Source: an uncultured Selenomonadales bacterium (GTDB lineage Bacteria; Bacillota; Clostridia; Christensenellales; QALW01). From it: 64,000 nucleotides of DNA. Under the pieces are notes generated by a model. The model saw only the letters and a program-made list of their open reading frames with translations. It made no database searches and had not been told where the DNA came from. Of the stretch, positions 40,663 through 50,646 are shown in pieces. Each line of letters begins with the position of its first letter. The first letter of the stretch is position 1. Both the position numbers and the translations under genes were made by a program. The stretch spans positions 1-64,000 of the forward strand of contig CAJKLB010000003.1 in the NCBI GenBank assembly GCA_905200615.1, given 5' to 3'.

Positions 40663-42522
40663 TTATTCCTGCTCTTTCTTCTTTCTGGCAACAACCACCA
40701 ATGCGACGGCCGCGGCAACAACGGTTACCATCAAAGCGATCGGAAGCGCGTCGCCCGTAGGTTTGCTGCCCGCGGGCAGTTCATACGCCAAAGAAATGGT
40801 CAAATTCGCTTTCGCGTTAGAACCGTTTGCTACTTTTGTCATAATATCGTTATTGATACCTACAAAGAGAAGCGAAGTACCTGCTTTAATTCCTGTTTCT
40901 CCCGCTCCGTTTTTCAGGTCAAAACGCGGGAAATACTGATCATAAGTGTATTCCTTGGTTGCGCCATTGGCTTCTACCGTTGCTTTTGCGTCACACGTAT
41001 AATTCACAACCTGATGATATCCGGCCGGAATCGTAAGCCATTCTGTAGCCTTAATGGATTCCCATGTATCGGATTTACCCTTATGCAGAACCGACGCGGA
41101 GAACTTAATCTGAACATCTTCCGTGCCGTTGTTGTAAATGGTGAAGCTCTTAGTTACTTTGCCGTCCTTTACATCGTCCGCGGTGATAAAGCCTGTGCCT
41201 TCACCGGTGCACAAGAATACATCGCCGGAAACATCTTTCGAGAACACTACCTGTACGCCTACCGGATCCTTATCGGTAGAGGAGCCTCCTTCACCACCAG
41301 CAACCTGAATGCTCACTTCGTCTACATAATAGGGGAACTGAACCTTATCAAACGCAAAGCCCTCACCTGAACCATCAAGACGGAGAATCAACTCATAAGC
41401 GTTGGTTTTGCCGGCGGCATATAACGCTTTAATTGTTTTAAGGAATGCTTCCGACACATCAATGGTGATATCAAATTTCTTCCACTCAGCAGTAAGCTCA
41501 ACAAGTGCGTTCGTAGCAATATAGCTGCTTACATATCCGTCACCTTCAAGGCCCTCAATAACGCCCTCCTGGACATCCACATGCTCTTTGGAATTTAGTA
41601 CGAATTTAAATTTTGTGGTCGCGCCGTCAGGCAGAGGCATATCTGTTCTGGCCCAGAAAGTAAGCTGATACTTTCCTGCACCTGCGCCTTTATATCCGTT
41701 TGCTTCATCCTGAATAATCGCCGCGCCCAAATCAAACGCGATGGTTTGGAATTGGCTGGTACCGCCGGGAGTAAACTTCATGGCGTTTGCCGTGCCGTTC
41801 GCGCCGCCGGCAACCTGAGCAACAGTGCCTCCCATAAAGGAGCTCCAACCGGTCGTACCGTTTTCCGCGTCGCCGTTTACTACCTCTTTCACAGCAACTT
41901 CCTCAGCAACTCTTTCAAAGGTAACGTCATCGATATAGAATACCGAGCCCGCACCCATGGTATCAAAGTAGACAGACAGAGCGTCATCATCGGCCTGCGT
42001 CTTATTGATCTTGCAGGTATAGGTAACTTCTATCCATTTGCCCGGCTCAATGGTAGCGCGGCAACCGTCTTCACTTTCATTGGATGTTCCGAACGGAAGA
42101 TTATCATTTCCTGTATTAATAACATTCTGCGTACCGCGGAAAAGCAAAGTTAATCCGGTAGCGCCATTGGTAGGCATGGTTTCAAAATATACCCACGCGT
42201 GGAAACGATAATTTCCGGCCTGGCCTTTTACTACCTTGCGTACCTCTTCACCCTTCAGTCCGGGCATATCCCATGGATTTGTACCGCCGGAGAACTTCAG
42301 CGCGTACTCGCCGCCGTGTGTCGGGGTGGTAACCACCTCAGAGGTACCGGGGCCAGCAAAACCTTGTTTTGAAAAATACGTATTGGTATTGCCCTCAAAG
42401 TCTTCGGTTAACGACTGACCTTCCACCAGAGCGGCTTGTGCCGAAGCAGAAAGTATCGTCAACCCCGCAAAGGCACCGACAGTCAGCGCCATTGCAAGCA
42501 AAACGCCTAAAACTTTCTTCAT
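40663..42522 (-). CDS. Surface protein with carbohydrate-binding modules and a C-terminal anchor (II)
   Basis: 619 residues. Signal peptide (MKKVLGVLLAMALTVGAFAG), then a CBM-like sandwich (about 35-205, ending FYIDDVTFERV), module X (about 212-405; VVNGDAENGTTGWS, ending YYVDEVSIQ), module Y (about 420-590; SVLHKGKSDTWESI, ATKEYTYDQYFPRFD), and a hydrophobic anchor with an RKKKEQE tail after SKPTGDAL. Modules X and Y are clearly homologous to those of the 38178 protein, but there Y comes before X. Glycan binding on the cell surface is the probable role. Own promoter and terminator. Confidence 0.77.
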   Translation of the reverse strand: MKKVLGVLLAMALTVGAFAGLTILSASAQAALVEGQSLTEDFEGNTNTYFSKQGFAGPGTSEVVTTPTHGGEYALKFSGGTNPWDMPGLKGEEVRKVVKGQAGNYRFHAWVYFETMPTNGATGLTLLFRGTQNVINTGNDNLPFGTSNESEDGCRATIEPGKWIEVTYTCKINKTQADDDALSVYFDTMGAGSVFYIDDVTFERVAEEVAVKEVVNGDAENGTTGWSSFMGGTVAQVAGGANGTANAMKFTPGGTSQFQTIAFDLGAAIIQDEANGYKGAGAGKYQLTFWARTDMPLPDGATTKFKFVLNSKEHVDVQEGVIEGLEGDGYVSSYIATNALVELTAEWKKFDITIDVSEAFLKTIKALYAAGKTNAYELILRLDGSGEGFAFDKVQFPYYVDEVSIQVAGGEGGSSTDKDPVGVQVVFSKDVSGDVFLCTGEGTGFITADDVKDGKVTKSFTIYNNGTEDVQIKFSASVLHKGKSDTWESIKATEWLTIPAGYHQVVNYTCDAKATVEANGATKEYTYDQYFPRFDLKNGAGETGIKAGTSLLFVGINNDIMTKVANGSNAKANLTISLAYELPAGSKPTGDALPIALMVTVVAAAVALVVVARKKKEQE

Positions 42523-42574
42523 AATTTTCCTCCTTTAATTGTGAATATTTTAAAAATATTCTTTTGCATTACCT

Positions 42575-42603
42575 ATGATATCACGTCCGCAACAGAAAGT
42601 CAA
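42575..42603 (-). promoter_or_regulatory. Promoter of surface protein II
   Basis: TTGACT and TATCAT, 17-base spacer, minus strand. Confidence 0.7.
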
Positions 42604-42874
42604 TACACTTTACTTGTTTTTTTAAAGAGTTTTTGTAAAAATTTTTTCTAATTATTACATTTTATTCCTTTTACTTATGAAGATTTTGTAATTCCAATCT
42701 GTAAAAAACGCATACGATTTCCGTGCTGATCCTTTCATTTGGCGAACGGCAGACCCTTTTTCCTAAAAAACGCCTGCATACAGTCGTTCCCTGCAAGTTA
42801 TTTTTCCGTTACGGGAACGCGCATAAAAATCAATTTTAGAATAATCCATGCTCTGCTGTTTTTCTGATGTTTCA

Positions 42875-42926
42875 ATAAAAAAGAACCCATAAAAATTTTC
42901 TTTTTATGAAAAACCTTTATGGGTTC
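42875..42926 (-). terminator. Terminator of the GH99-like gene
   Basis: GAACCCATAAA pairs with TTTATGGGTTC around an AT-rich loop, followed by TTTTTT on the minus strand. Confidence 0.8.
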
Positions 42927-42969
42927 CAAATTACTACATTTTATAATGAACAGCAATATTCATTTAAAG

Positions 42970-44874
42970 TTAATTTTCGGAATGATCCGTATCGTTTTCC
43001 GGCTCTGTGTTCTGCTTTTTCTTCTTTTGCACAACAAGGATAACAACAGCGCCGATAATCACCACGCCGGCAACGCCCGCGGCAATATAAATTCCAACAG
43101 ATCCTTTATTATCCGTACCATTGTCAACAGAAGGCGTTCCAGAAGGATCGGATGACGTCGCAGGGGCGGAAGCGGTAGGATTCGATACGGCGGGCTGTGA
43201 AATCTCATCGGCATCCAGTGTCCATTCAGCGTCCGGACGCAGTACCTTTTGAATAGCGCGCAAACGCCGAGTATCACGCTTATAAGTTCCGTCTTCACGC
43301 AGTTCCGGCATACCGTCACGGTCTTCGTCAATAATGGTAGGACATAACCAGCCGCCCTCATCATGCTCATTCCAAGCGTAAATCAGCACACTGTTAATAT
43401 TGGATTGTTCCTTATGTTCATTATTAAAATCAATCGCATCCTGAAGCAATGCCGCAATCTCTTCCGCCGTTGCGGTTTCCGTCCAGCTGCTCTTATCGCT
43501 TGTAGGTCCTTCCCAACTTACGGGATGATCGATTCTCGGTCTGCGATCCCATCCGGTAGGCACTAAGGGAATGTACTGGACTCCGGAAAGCGTATCCGTC
43601 AGCCATTGCTGTTTGGCTTTTTCTGCCAGTTTACTGTACGGACTTTCGTCGCCCAGCCCGATCGCGTAATCACTGAAAGCGTCAAGTCCCAGCTCTTTAC
43701 AATTCGCCGGCGTACTGCCGAACTGCTCAATTCCTATAATATACGGATTTTTCAGGCCGGCTTCCATACAAGCTTCCCGGAACTCATTGACTCTGAACGT
43801 CGTCTGATTTCCGCCGTTATTTACATAAACCACGGGGCGTCCGTCGGCAACCTTAAGCCAAAAGCTTTCCTTAAGCAAAGCAATATTTTTCTCCAGTTCC
43901 TCTCCCTTAAGTGCCGAAATATCCCACATAGCAGTCATTTTCACGTCATCGCGATACTGGCTGGGGGGATGGAGCTGACGAGCCGTATCCATACCGGATC
44001 CGTCCGCGTACCAGCAATACATAAAATAGTCAATGCCGGCTTCCTTGGCATACAGCATTTCCTGATCAAAAATTTCCTGTGTGTAATCGGGGAAAGTAAT
44101 TTTCGTGGCACTTTCCACAATACCGAAGTACGGCATACGGAAATGATACTGCGTAGGCGATAAGCTGCGTACCATCTGCGCGCCGATATAATCTTCCGGA
44201 CTCTTTTCTCCGGCATTAAAGGTTTCCAGTTCAGGATTCAGCCACGCGTCCCAACGGATAGCGCCTACCAGCGTTTCTTCCGGTCGATTTTCAACCGCCT
44301 CTACGGGATAAGGCTCCACCATTCCCAGCGGTTCCTTTTTACCGTTGACTTTTTTTACGGAAAAATCATCGCAGTAATAGTCAAAAAGTTCGCCGTCGCT
44401 GCTCTGCAGGTACAGCAGGGCACTCTCTAATATTTCAGTGTACGGCAGATCTACCACACCTTTAATTGTAGTATAGCCGTCAGCATTTACCGTTCCCGCA
44501 ACCTGCAGCCATTTTTGCTGCCCGTCAAATTTGCTGTTAAGAACAATCAGCATTTTACCGGAGCCCGGATCGGATTCTTTATCTACTTTTACGCGCGCGC
44601 TCAGCTCGTATTGGCCGGGGCCCCACTGGTTCAGCACTTCGACTAACTCCTGGCTGGGAGAAGCCCAAGGTTCCTGACGGGCATAGACATAACAAACCGA
44701 AGAACCGTCGTCTTCAATAGATATCGAGGCATTTGCCTGTACCTTCCAGTCATCCTCCCCCAGCTCAAAATCTCCGTTGGAAACCAGATTTTCCGACGGC
44801 TCTGCAAAAACAAGCATAACACCCTGTGCCATTATTACGCAAAGTACTAACAGCAGACAAAAGATTTTTTTCAT
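42970..44874 (-). CDS. Surface-anchored GH99/WbsX-like glycosidase with N-terminal CBM
   Basis: 634 residues. Signal peptide (MKKIFCLLLVLCVIMAQGVM), CBM4/9/22-like module (about 28-175; NLVSNGDFELGEDDWKV, ending YYCDDFSVKKV), then a GH99-like barrel (about 195-535). Barrel motifs: IRWDAWL, YHFRMPYFG, EAGIDYFMYCWYADG, and the C-terminal block VLIYAWNEHDEGGWLCPT typical of WbsX/GH99-like proteins, where Glu residues catalyse. A Ser/Thr/Pro linker, a membrane segment and a KKKK tail close the protein. GH99 enzymes are endo-acting on mannans; the substrate here is not certain. Confidence 0.78.
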   Translation of the reverse strand: MKKIFCLLLVLCVIMAQGVMLVFAEPSENLVSNGDFELGEDDWKVQANASISIEDDGSSVCYVYARQEPWASPSQELVEVLNQWGPGQYELSARVKVDKESDPGSGKMLIVLNSKFDGQQKWLQVAGTVNADGYTTIKGVVDLPYTEILESALLYLQSSDGELFDYYCDDFSVKKVNGKKEPLGMVEPYPVEAVENRPEETLVGAIRWDAWLNPELETFNAGEKSPEDYIGAQMVRSLSPTQYHFRMPYFGIVESATKITFPDYTQEIFDQEMLYAKEAGIDYFMYCWYADGSGMDTARQLHPPSQYRDDVKMTAMWDISALKGEELEKNIALLKESFWLKVADGRPVVYVNNGGNQTTFRVNEFREACMEAGLKNPYIIGIEQFGSTPANCKELGLDAFSDYAIGLGDESPYSKLAEKAKQQWLTDTLSGVQYIPLVPTGWDRRPRIDHPVSWEGPTSDKSSWTETATAEEIAALLQDAIDFNNEHKEQSNINSVLIYAWNEHDEGGWLCPTIIDEDRDGMPELREDGTYKRDTRRLRAIQKVLRPDAEWTLDADEISQPAVSNPTASAPATSSDPSGTPSVDNGTDNKGSVGIYIAAGVAGVVIIGAVVILVVQKKKKQNTEPENDTDHSEN

Positions 44875-45197
44875 TTTTTCACTCTCCTTGTATCATTGTA
44901 TGATTCGGTGTTGACTTTATTGTAACGAAAAGAGATACAGAAAGCAATACTAAAAAAAATTTTTTTACAGACAAGGAAGAATGAAGCATCCTCATCGGCG
45001 GCATATTTCTCATAAAAGGAATAAATACCAACTGAGTTTATGATAAGAATCTTTTCTATTGCTTCGATATCTTCATCTCCGCCTGTTTCCGTTCTGAAGC
45101 GACTCCTGTTTAAAACCAGTCTTATCCCGTATCTTTTCCTTATCTTTCAAGAAACTCTCTTTCATTCAGTTTTCAAAAAAATACTTCTTATCTTCGC
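44875..45197. other. Intergenic region
   Basis: About 320 bases with the promoter of the GH99-like gene near 44919-44947. No further gene and no clear terminator for glgD seen. Confidence 0.5.
44919..44947 (-). promoter_or_regulatory. Promoter of the GH99-like gene
   Basis: TTGCTT and TACAAT, 17-base spacer, minus strand. Confidence 0.65.
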
Positions 45198-46310
45198 CTA
45201 TACCACCGCGTTTTTTTCTACGGTAACAGGATAATTTTCCTGACCAATCAATCGTTTGTTTTTCCGAATGATAACGGATTTATCTAAAATCGTATTTTCC
45301 AGCCAGGCGCCGGCCTGCAGGAAAGAATCCTGCATAATAATACTGTTTTTTACCACCGCGCCTTTTTCAATCTGTACGCCGCGGAAAATGATACTGTTTT
45401 CCACGGTACCGTTAATAATACACCCGTCAGCTACCATAGAATTTTTAATAACCACTTCTTCTCCGTATATCGTAGGCACTTTATCCTTAACCTTGGTGTA
45501 AACCGGATCTCGTCCATCAAACAGCTGGGCGCTGATTTCAGGAGAAAGCATATCCATATTGCAGCGGAAGAAAGACTGGATGTTATGGACTCTTCCCGCG
45601 TAGCCGCTGTATTCAAAACCGAAAATTTTAAGCTTTTGCCTTTCCTTTTGAAGAACATCGGAAGCAAAATCATGCAGTCCGCGTGAAAGACAGCGGCTGA
45701 TATGATATTCCAAAAAATCCCGTTCCATAAAATAAATACCCATAGAAACCTGATCCGAAAAAGGACGTGACGCGTTAATTTCGATATCTGTTATCCGATT
45801 CGCTTGATCTGTCTGAACGCCTATATGTCGGTCATGCCTATCATTCGGGGGTGCGGTATAGTACATAAGAGTAATATCTGCGTCGTTTTCCTTATGAAAA
45901 GCCGCCAGGGAATCAAAGGTAGTGTTAAAAATAAAATCACTTCCGGAAAGCAGCACATATTTGCGGTTAGAGGCAGTGATATAATCCATAATACTGTTGA
46001 GTACATCTAAATCGCCGCGCATTTCACGGGCGTCATGGCTCATATACGGCGGAAGTACTACCAAGCCGTGACGCTTTCGGTTCAAATCCCATGCGGCACC
46101 GGAGCCGAGATGATCCATCAGAGAGCGGTAATGCGTTTGCGTGGGAATTCCCACACGGTCAATGCCGGAATTGACCATATTGGAAAGAATAAAATCCACC
46201 AGCCGATACCTTGAGGCCACCGGTACAGCGCCGATAGGACGACTGCTCGTAATTTCGCCAAGCTCCGGACCGCTGTTGCCGGCCATAATAATTCCCAGCG
46301 TATCGTTCAT
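45198..46310 (-). CDS. glgD: ADP-glucose pyrophosphorylase-like subunit GlgD
   Basis: 370 residues. Nucleotidyltransferase N-terminal domain in which the canonical GGxGxRL loop is altered (IIMAGNSGPELGEITSSRP), as expected for the regulatory GlgD subunit, then a left-handed beta-helix (VVIKNSMVADGCIINGTVENSIIFRG). It pairs with catalytic GlgC to make ADP-glucose for glycogen. ATG at 46310 overlaps the glgC stop by four bases; the longer in-frame extension lies inside glgC and is rejected. Confidence 0.93.
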   Translation of the reverse strand: MNDTLGIIMAGNSGPELGEITSSRPIGAVPVASRYRLVDFILSNMVNSGIDRVGIPTQTHYRSLMDHLGSGAAWDLNRKRHGLVVLPPYMSHDAREMRGDLDVLNSIMDYITASNRKYVLLSGSDFIFNTTFDSLAAFHKENDADITLMYYTAPPNDRHDRHIGVQTDQANRITDIEINASRPFSDQVSMGIYFMERDFLEYHISRCLSRGLHDFASDVLQKERQKLKIFGFEYSGYAGRVHNIQSFFRCNMDMLSPEISAQLFDGRDPVYTKVKDKVPTIYGEEVVIKNSMVADGCIINGTVENSIIFRGVQIEKGAVVKNSIIMQDSFLQAGAWLENTILDKSVIIRKNKRLIGQENYPVTVEKNAVV

Positions 46311-47536
46311 TGCATACCGCCTCCTAAAATATCCTGTTCCACCATCATTTCCGATCCTACCCGGACGTCCGGACCGATTTTCACCCGGTCTCCGATCAAC
46401 GTAATTCCATGCGTGCACATTTTGTTTTTCACCCAAGGAATATTGGGTTTTTCACTGCCGATTACGGCGTTTTCGCCGATATCGCAATGATTGGAAATCA
46501 CGGCTCTTTCTACTTTAGCGTTTTTATGAACTACCGTGTAAGGCAGCACAATGGAGTTTTTTACCGCAGCACCTTCTTCTACGACGGCTCCGGAGAAGAG
46601 CACGCTGTGCTCCACCGTGCCGTAAACCTTGCAGCCTTCGGTAATACAGCAATTTTTTACCGTCGCGCCGGGAGAAATATAATGTCCCGGCAAACCTTCG
46701 TTGCGCGAATAAATGCACCAATGTTCGTCATAAAGATTTAGCAGAGGATTTGTCCCCAGCATATCCATATTTGCTTCCCATAGACTGTAAACGGTGCCCA
46801 CGTCTTTCCAATACCCCTCAAAGGAATAGGCATACATATTCAAGCCGTCACGGAGCATGGCAGGAATCACGTCTTTTCCGAAATCTTTAGAAGAATCCGG
46901 GTTTTCCTCGTCGGCTTTTAAATATTCTTTTAAAATTTTCCAAGAAAAAATATAGACACCCATACTCGCCAATGTACCGGCAGGCTCTTCGGGCTTTTCG
47001 GCGAAATGATAGATTTTTCCGTTTTCATCGGTGCTCATAATGCCGTAACGGCTGGCCTCTTCAATCGGTACGTTAAACACCGCAATCGTGACATCGGCTC
47101 CCTTTTCTTTATGCTGGTTAAGCATTCGTCGATAATCCATCTTATAAATATGATCGCCCGAGAGCACCAACACATATTCCGGTGAAAATTGTTCAATAAA
47201 CGGTGTATTCTGATAAATGGCATTCGCCGTTCCCTTATACCATTCTCCGGTTTTTCCTTTTACGTAAGGCGGCAGTACAAAAGCACCTCCGCGCAGCCGA
47301 TCCATATCCCAAGGCTGACCGCTGCCGATATAGGTATTCAGTTCCAGCGGCCGGTATTGCGTAAGCACGCCCACCGTGTAAATGCCGGAATTCGCGCAAT
47401 TACTCAGCGGAAAATCAATAATTTTATACTTGCCGCCGAAAGGCACCGCCGGCTTTGCAATTTCTTTGGTAAGTGCGCCAAGCCGGCTTCCCTGTCCGCC
47501 GGCAAGCAGCATGGCGACACATTCACTGCTGTACAT
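46307..47536 (-). CDS. glgC: Glucose-1-phosphate adenylyltransferase GlgC
   Basis: Makes ADP-glucose from glucose-1-phosphate and ATP. 409 residues. The catalytic loop AMLLAGGQGSRLGALT is intact, followed by KPAVPFGGKYKIIDFPLSN, GTANAIYQN, and VLSGDHIYKMDY. The C-terminal beta-helix starts near residue 290. ATG at 47536 with GGGAGG upstream. Second gene of glgB-glgC-glgD. Confidence 0.96.
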   Translation of the reverse strand: MYSSECVAMLLAGGQGSRLGALTKEIAKPAVPFGGKYKIIDFPLSNCANSGIYTVGVLTQYRPLELNTYIGSGQPWDMDRLRGGAFVLPPYVKGKTGEWYKGTANAIYQNTPFIEQFSPEYVLVLSGDHIYKMDYRRMLNQHKEKGADVTIAVFNVPIEEASRYGIMSTDENGKIYHFAEKPEEPAGTLASMGVYIFSWKILKEYLKADEENPDSSKDFGKDVIPAMLRDGLNMYAYSFEGYWKDVGTVYSLWEANMDMLGTNPLLNLYDEHWCIYSRNEGLPGHYISPGATVKNCCITEGCKVYGTVEHSVLFSGAVVEEGAAVKNSIVLPYTVVHKNAKVERAVISNHCDIGENAVIGSEKPNIPWVKNKMCTHGITLIGDRVKIGPDVRVGSEMMVEQDILGGGMQ

Positions 47537-47562
47537 AATGGGCAAATCCTCCCATAAACAAA

Positions 47563-49458
47563 TTAATCCTCCAATTTATAAAACAACACCGACATCGGCG
47601 GAAGCGTGGCACGAAGCCGCCTCGGAAATTCTTCCGCGTCCTCATCGGTAACCAGCTGATCCAAAACCGCCGATCCCTCGCCGCCATAGAGTTTCTCATC
47701 ACTATTCAGCAGCAGCGTATACTTTCCGGCTTTCGGCGCCGTAAGCCAATAGTCAAAACGGGCTACAGGCGTCATATTAATCACCGCCATCACCGTTTCC
47801 CCGCCGCCGTAGCGCGCCATGGAAAACACACTCTGCGCAGCGTCATCGGCATTGATCCACTCAAAACCCTCCCAGGTGTCATCCTGCGCCCAAAGCGCGG
47901 GCTGTTCGCGGTAGAGTGCCAGCAGCGCCTTCACAAACAAATACAATCCGCGGTGGGTTTCATACTGCAAAAGCTTCCATTCAATCTGCTCATAATACCG
48001 CCATTCTATAAATTGACCGATCTCGCAGCCCATAAACAGCAGTTTTTTGCCCGGATGCGCAAACATATAGCCCAAATACGCCTTTTCGGAAGCAAACTTT
48101 TGATAATATTCCCCGTACATTTTATCCAGCAGACTCTTTTTGCCATGTACACATTCGTCATGGGAAATCGGCAGGATATAATGCTCGTTATAGGCATACA
48201 TCATAGAAAAAGTCATATTGTTATGCATGCCGCTGCGGTACACCGGATCGGTCTGCATATAGGCAAGCGTATCATTCATCCAGCCCATATTCCATTTATA
48301 AGTAAAGCCCAGGCCACCCTCGGTCACCGCATGGGTCACCTTAGGGAAATCCCCGGATTCCTCGGCAATCATCATTACCCCCGGGAATTCCTCCGCCACA
48401 ACGGAATTCAGCGTTTTAACAAACTCCACAGCCGCCAGATTCTCACGGCCGCCATACCCGTTGGGCTGCCATTGCTGCCGGCCGTAATCCAAATACAGCA
48501 TACTGCTGACGGCGTCTACCCGTAAGCCGTCAATATGGAATTCCTTCAGCCAGAATAACGCGTTCGCCGTTAAAAACTGCCGAACCATAGAAGAAGAAAA
48601 GTCAAACTGTAGCGTTCCCCATTGCGCCGGGCAGGCTTCGGAGGAAGCATCCTCGTAAAGAGGCGTGCCGTCAAAACACCGAAGGCCGTGTTCATCTTTG
48701 GGAAAATGCCCCGGCACCCAATCCAGAATCACGCCGATACCGCTGCCATGCATAGTATCTACAAAGTATTTAAAATCCTCAGGAGTACCGTATCGTGAGG
48801 TAGGCGCGTAATATCCGGTAACCTGATAGCCCCAGGAACCGTCAAAAGGATGCTCGGCAATGGGCAGAAGTTCTACGTGAGTATATTTATTTTCTTTAAT
48901 ATACTGTACCAGCGCGTCCGCTACTTCCCGATAAGAAAGCATCGCATTATCATGCCCCCGCATCCAGGAGCCCATATGGAATTCATAAATGGCCATAGGC
49001 TCATTTTTTTCCGGCGGCGCGCTGTGGCGGATGCGCCATTGCAGATCATGCCAGCGGTACGTATCGGTATAAGTGCGCGAAGCCGTTCCGGGCCGAAGCT
49101 CACTGTATCGAGCCATGGGATCCGCTTTATATACTATTCGGTCATCCTGCGTCAGAATACAATATTTATATAAAGCGCCCGTCTGCACACCTTCCACATA
49201 AGCTTCCCAAAATCCGGTGTCGGGAATCCGTTTCATCGGATTAGCTCCCGCCTGCCAGGCATTGAAATCTCCCGCTACACTCACGCCTTTGGCATGAGGC
49301 GCCCATACGCAAAAATAGTATCCGTCAATCAACCCGGTACTGTTAAACACGGGGCGTGCGCCCAAAATCTCATCTAAATTCCGATGGGTTCCCTCACAGG
49401 CAAGATACAAATCAAAATCACTGATCATTTTGCTTTTTGTAAAATTTTCTTTTCCCAT
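47563..49458 (-). CDS. glgB: 1,4-alpha-glucan branching enzyme GlgB
   Basis: Introduces alpha-1,6 branches into glycogen (GH13). 631 residues: an N-terminal CBM48 (YYFCVWAPHAKGVSVAGDFNAW), the barrel with GIGVILDWVPGHFPKD, DGLRVDAV (nucleophile Asp), MMIAEESGDFP (acid/base Glu) and ISHDECVHGKKS, and a C-terminal beta domain. GGAGG lies before the ATG. First gene of the operon, 26 bases before glgC. No glgA or glgP in the window. Confidence 0.96.
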   Translation of the reverse strand: MGKENFTKSKMISDFDLYLACEGTHRNLDEILGARPVFNSTGLIDGYYFCVWAPHAKGVSVAGDFNAWQAGANPMKRIPDTGFWEAYVEGVQTGALYKYCILTQDDRIVYKADPMARYSELRPGTASRTYTDTYRWHDLQWRIRHSAPPEKNEPMAIYEFHMGSWMRGHDNAMLSYREVADALVQYIKENKYTHVELLPIAEHPFDGSWGYQVTGYYAPTSRYGTPEDFKYFVDTMHGSGIGVILDWVPGHFPKDEHGLRCFDGTPLYEDASSEACPAQWGTLQFDFSSSMVRQFLTANALFWLKEFHIDGLRVDAVSSMLYLDYGRQQWQPNGYGGRENLAAVEFVKTLNSVVAEEFPGVMMIAEESGDFPKVTHAVTEGGLGFTYKWNMGWMNDTLAYMQTDPVYRSGMHNNMTFSMMYAYNEHYILPISHDECVHGKKSLLDKMYGEYYQKFASEKAYLGYMFAHPGKKLLFMGCEIGQFIEWRYYEQIEWKLLQYETHRGLYLFVKALLALYREQPALWAQDDTWEGFEWINADDAAQSVFSMARYGGGETVMAVINMTPVARFDYWLTAPKAGKYTLLLNSDEKLYGGEGSAVLDQLVTDEDAEEFPRRLRATLPPMSVLFYKLED

Positions 49459-49493
49459 TTGCCGGCAGCCTCCTATTTCTTTTCTTTATTTAT

Positions 49494-49522
49494 ATTGTAG
49501 CAAAACGAATTTTGCCTGTCAA
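49494..49522 (-). promoter_or_regulatory. Promoter of the glgBCD operon
   Basis: TTGACA and TACAAT with a 17-base spacer on the minus strand, about 35 bases before glgB. Confidence 0.8.
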
Positions 49523-49624
49523 TAACGGCAAAATAATTTCTTTGGCATTTATTCACTGATTTTTAATATTTTTTTGTATATTTTACCTGAACAGGGCAAA
49601 AATAATGAACGGAGGTGTTAAATA

Positions 49625-50356
49625 ATGAATCTTGGATCGATCAAAGACAAATCGGGCAAGGCTGACTTAAAAAAGACAACCATTAAAAAAATATGCGCTG
49701 CCGCGGCGGTATGCTGTGTAGCAGTAATTGCCGTTACGGCGGCGGTATCCCTTACCAATAAGCAGCCTCAGGAGGAAATTCCCGTAATTGTAGCTCCTAC
49801 GCCCACCGATTCGACGCAAACCGGTTCCAACGCGCAAGTTGTACCGGATAATAACGACAGCGTCGATAACAACAGCGGTCAAACCAATGACAGCAAAACC
49901 GAAACCGAAACGTCAACCAATGTAAACGTAGCGCAAAAAATGCTGCTTCCCGTTTCTTCAGGCAATGTATTGAAAGGATATGCTTCGGATATGCTGGTAT
50001 ATTCCAGCACACTGAAACATTGGTCCACGCATACCGGCCTTGATATTGCCGCGGAACAAGGGGCGGAAGTTTTTGCCGCGCTTGACGGAACAGTAACCAA
50101 AGTAGAAGAAAATGATCTAATGGGATTAACCATAACCATTGAGCATGACGACGGTTATCAAACGGTATATGCTTCACTTGACAGTTTGGCCGACGGTATC
50201 GCCGAGGGCGCAACCGTATTAAGAGGTCAGGTAATCGGAGCGGTAGGAACCTCTGCGGCCATTGAAGTAGACGACGGACCGCACCTGCATTTTGAAGTAT
50301 ACAGCGACGGTGCCATCGTCAATCCGCAAACGTATTTAAGCGACCTGATCAAATAA
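49625..50356 (+). CDS. M23-family (LytM) protein, SpoIIQ-like
   Basis: 243 residues with one membrane segment near 23-43, a Thr/Asn/Ser-rich spacer (about 55-100) and an M23 domain. The zinc ligands are present: His136 and Asp140 in HTGLD, and His222 in HLHFEV. The general-base His of the usual YAHL segment is Ser184 (VYASL). SpoIIQ, the forespore partner of SpoIIIAH in sporulation, shows similar loss of catalytic residues. That fits a structural role in engulfment, but other M23 envelope proteins cannot be excluded and spoIIIAH is not in the window. GGAGGTG precedes the ATG. Confidence 0.75.
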   Translation: MNLGSIKDKSGKADLKKTTIKKICAAAAVCCVAVIAVTAAVSLTNKQPQEEIPVIVAPTPTDSTQTGSNAQVVPDNNDSVDNNSGQTNDSKTETETSTNVNVAQKMLLPVSSGNVLKGYASDMLVYSSTLKHWSTHTGLDIAAEQGAEVFAALDGTVTKVEENDLMGLTITIEHDDGYQTVYASLDSLADGIAEGATVLRGQVIGAVGTSAAIEVDDGPHLHFEVYSDGAIVNPQTYLSDLIK

Positions 50357-50382
50357 TAAAACTGAATACTTTAGAGAAAAAC

Positions 50383-50419
50383 GGCAGCCTTCCCCAAACG
50401 GAAGGCTGCTTAATTTTTT
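50383..50419 (+). terminator. Terminator after the SpoIIQ-like gene
   Basis: GGCAGCCTTCC/GGAAGGCTGC stem, then TTAATTTTTT. Confidence 0.85.
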
Positions 50420-50646
50420 CTCCTATAAAGAAAATTGACGGCAAAACAATAAATTCGAAAACATAAAAATGAAACTTTTTCCAAATACCGCGCCGGCGCT
50501 TCGTCCTCGATTGATCTGCCTTCTTGATACAAACCGCTTTTCCCCGACTCTTTTGGGCAAACAACCTGCTTTTGTCCTTTTTGATTGAAACAAACGATTT
50601 TCCATATTCCCGGTCTTTTTTCTCTATCTGCCCAAAACCATATTTG

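Larger units (their letters stand above)
42523..42969. other. Intergenic region
   Basis: About 450 AT-rich bases holding the promoter of surface protein II and the terminator of the GH99-like gene. Nothing else seen. Confidence 0.6.
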
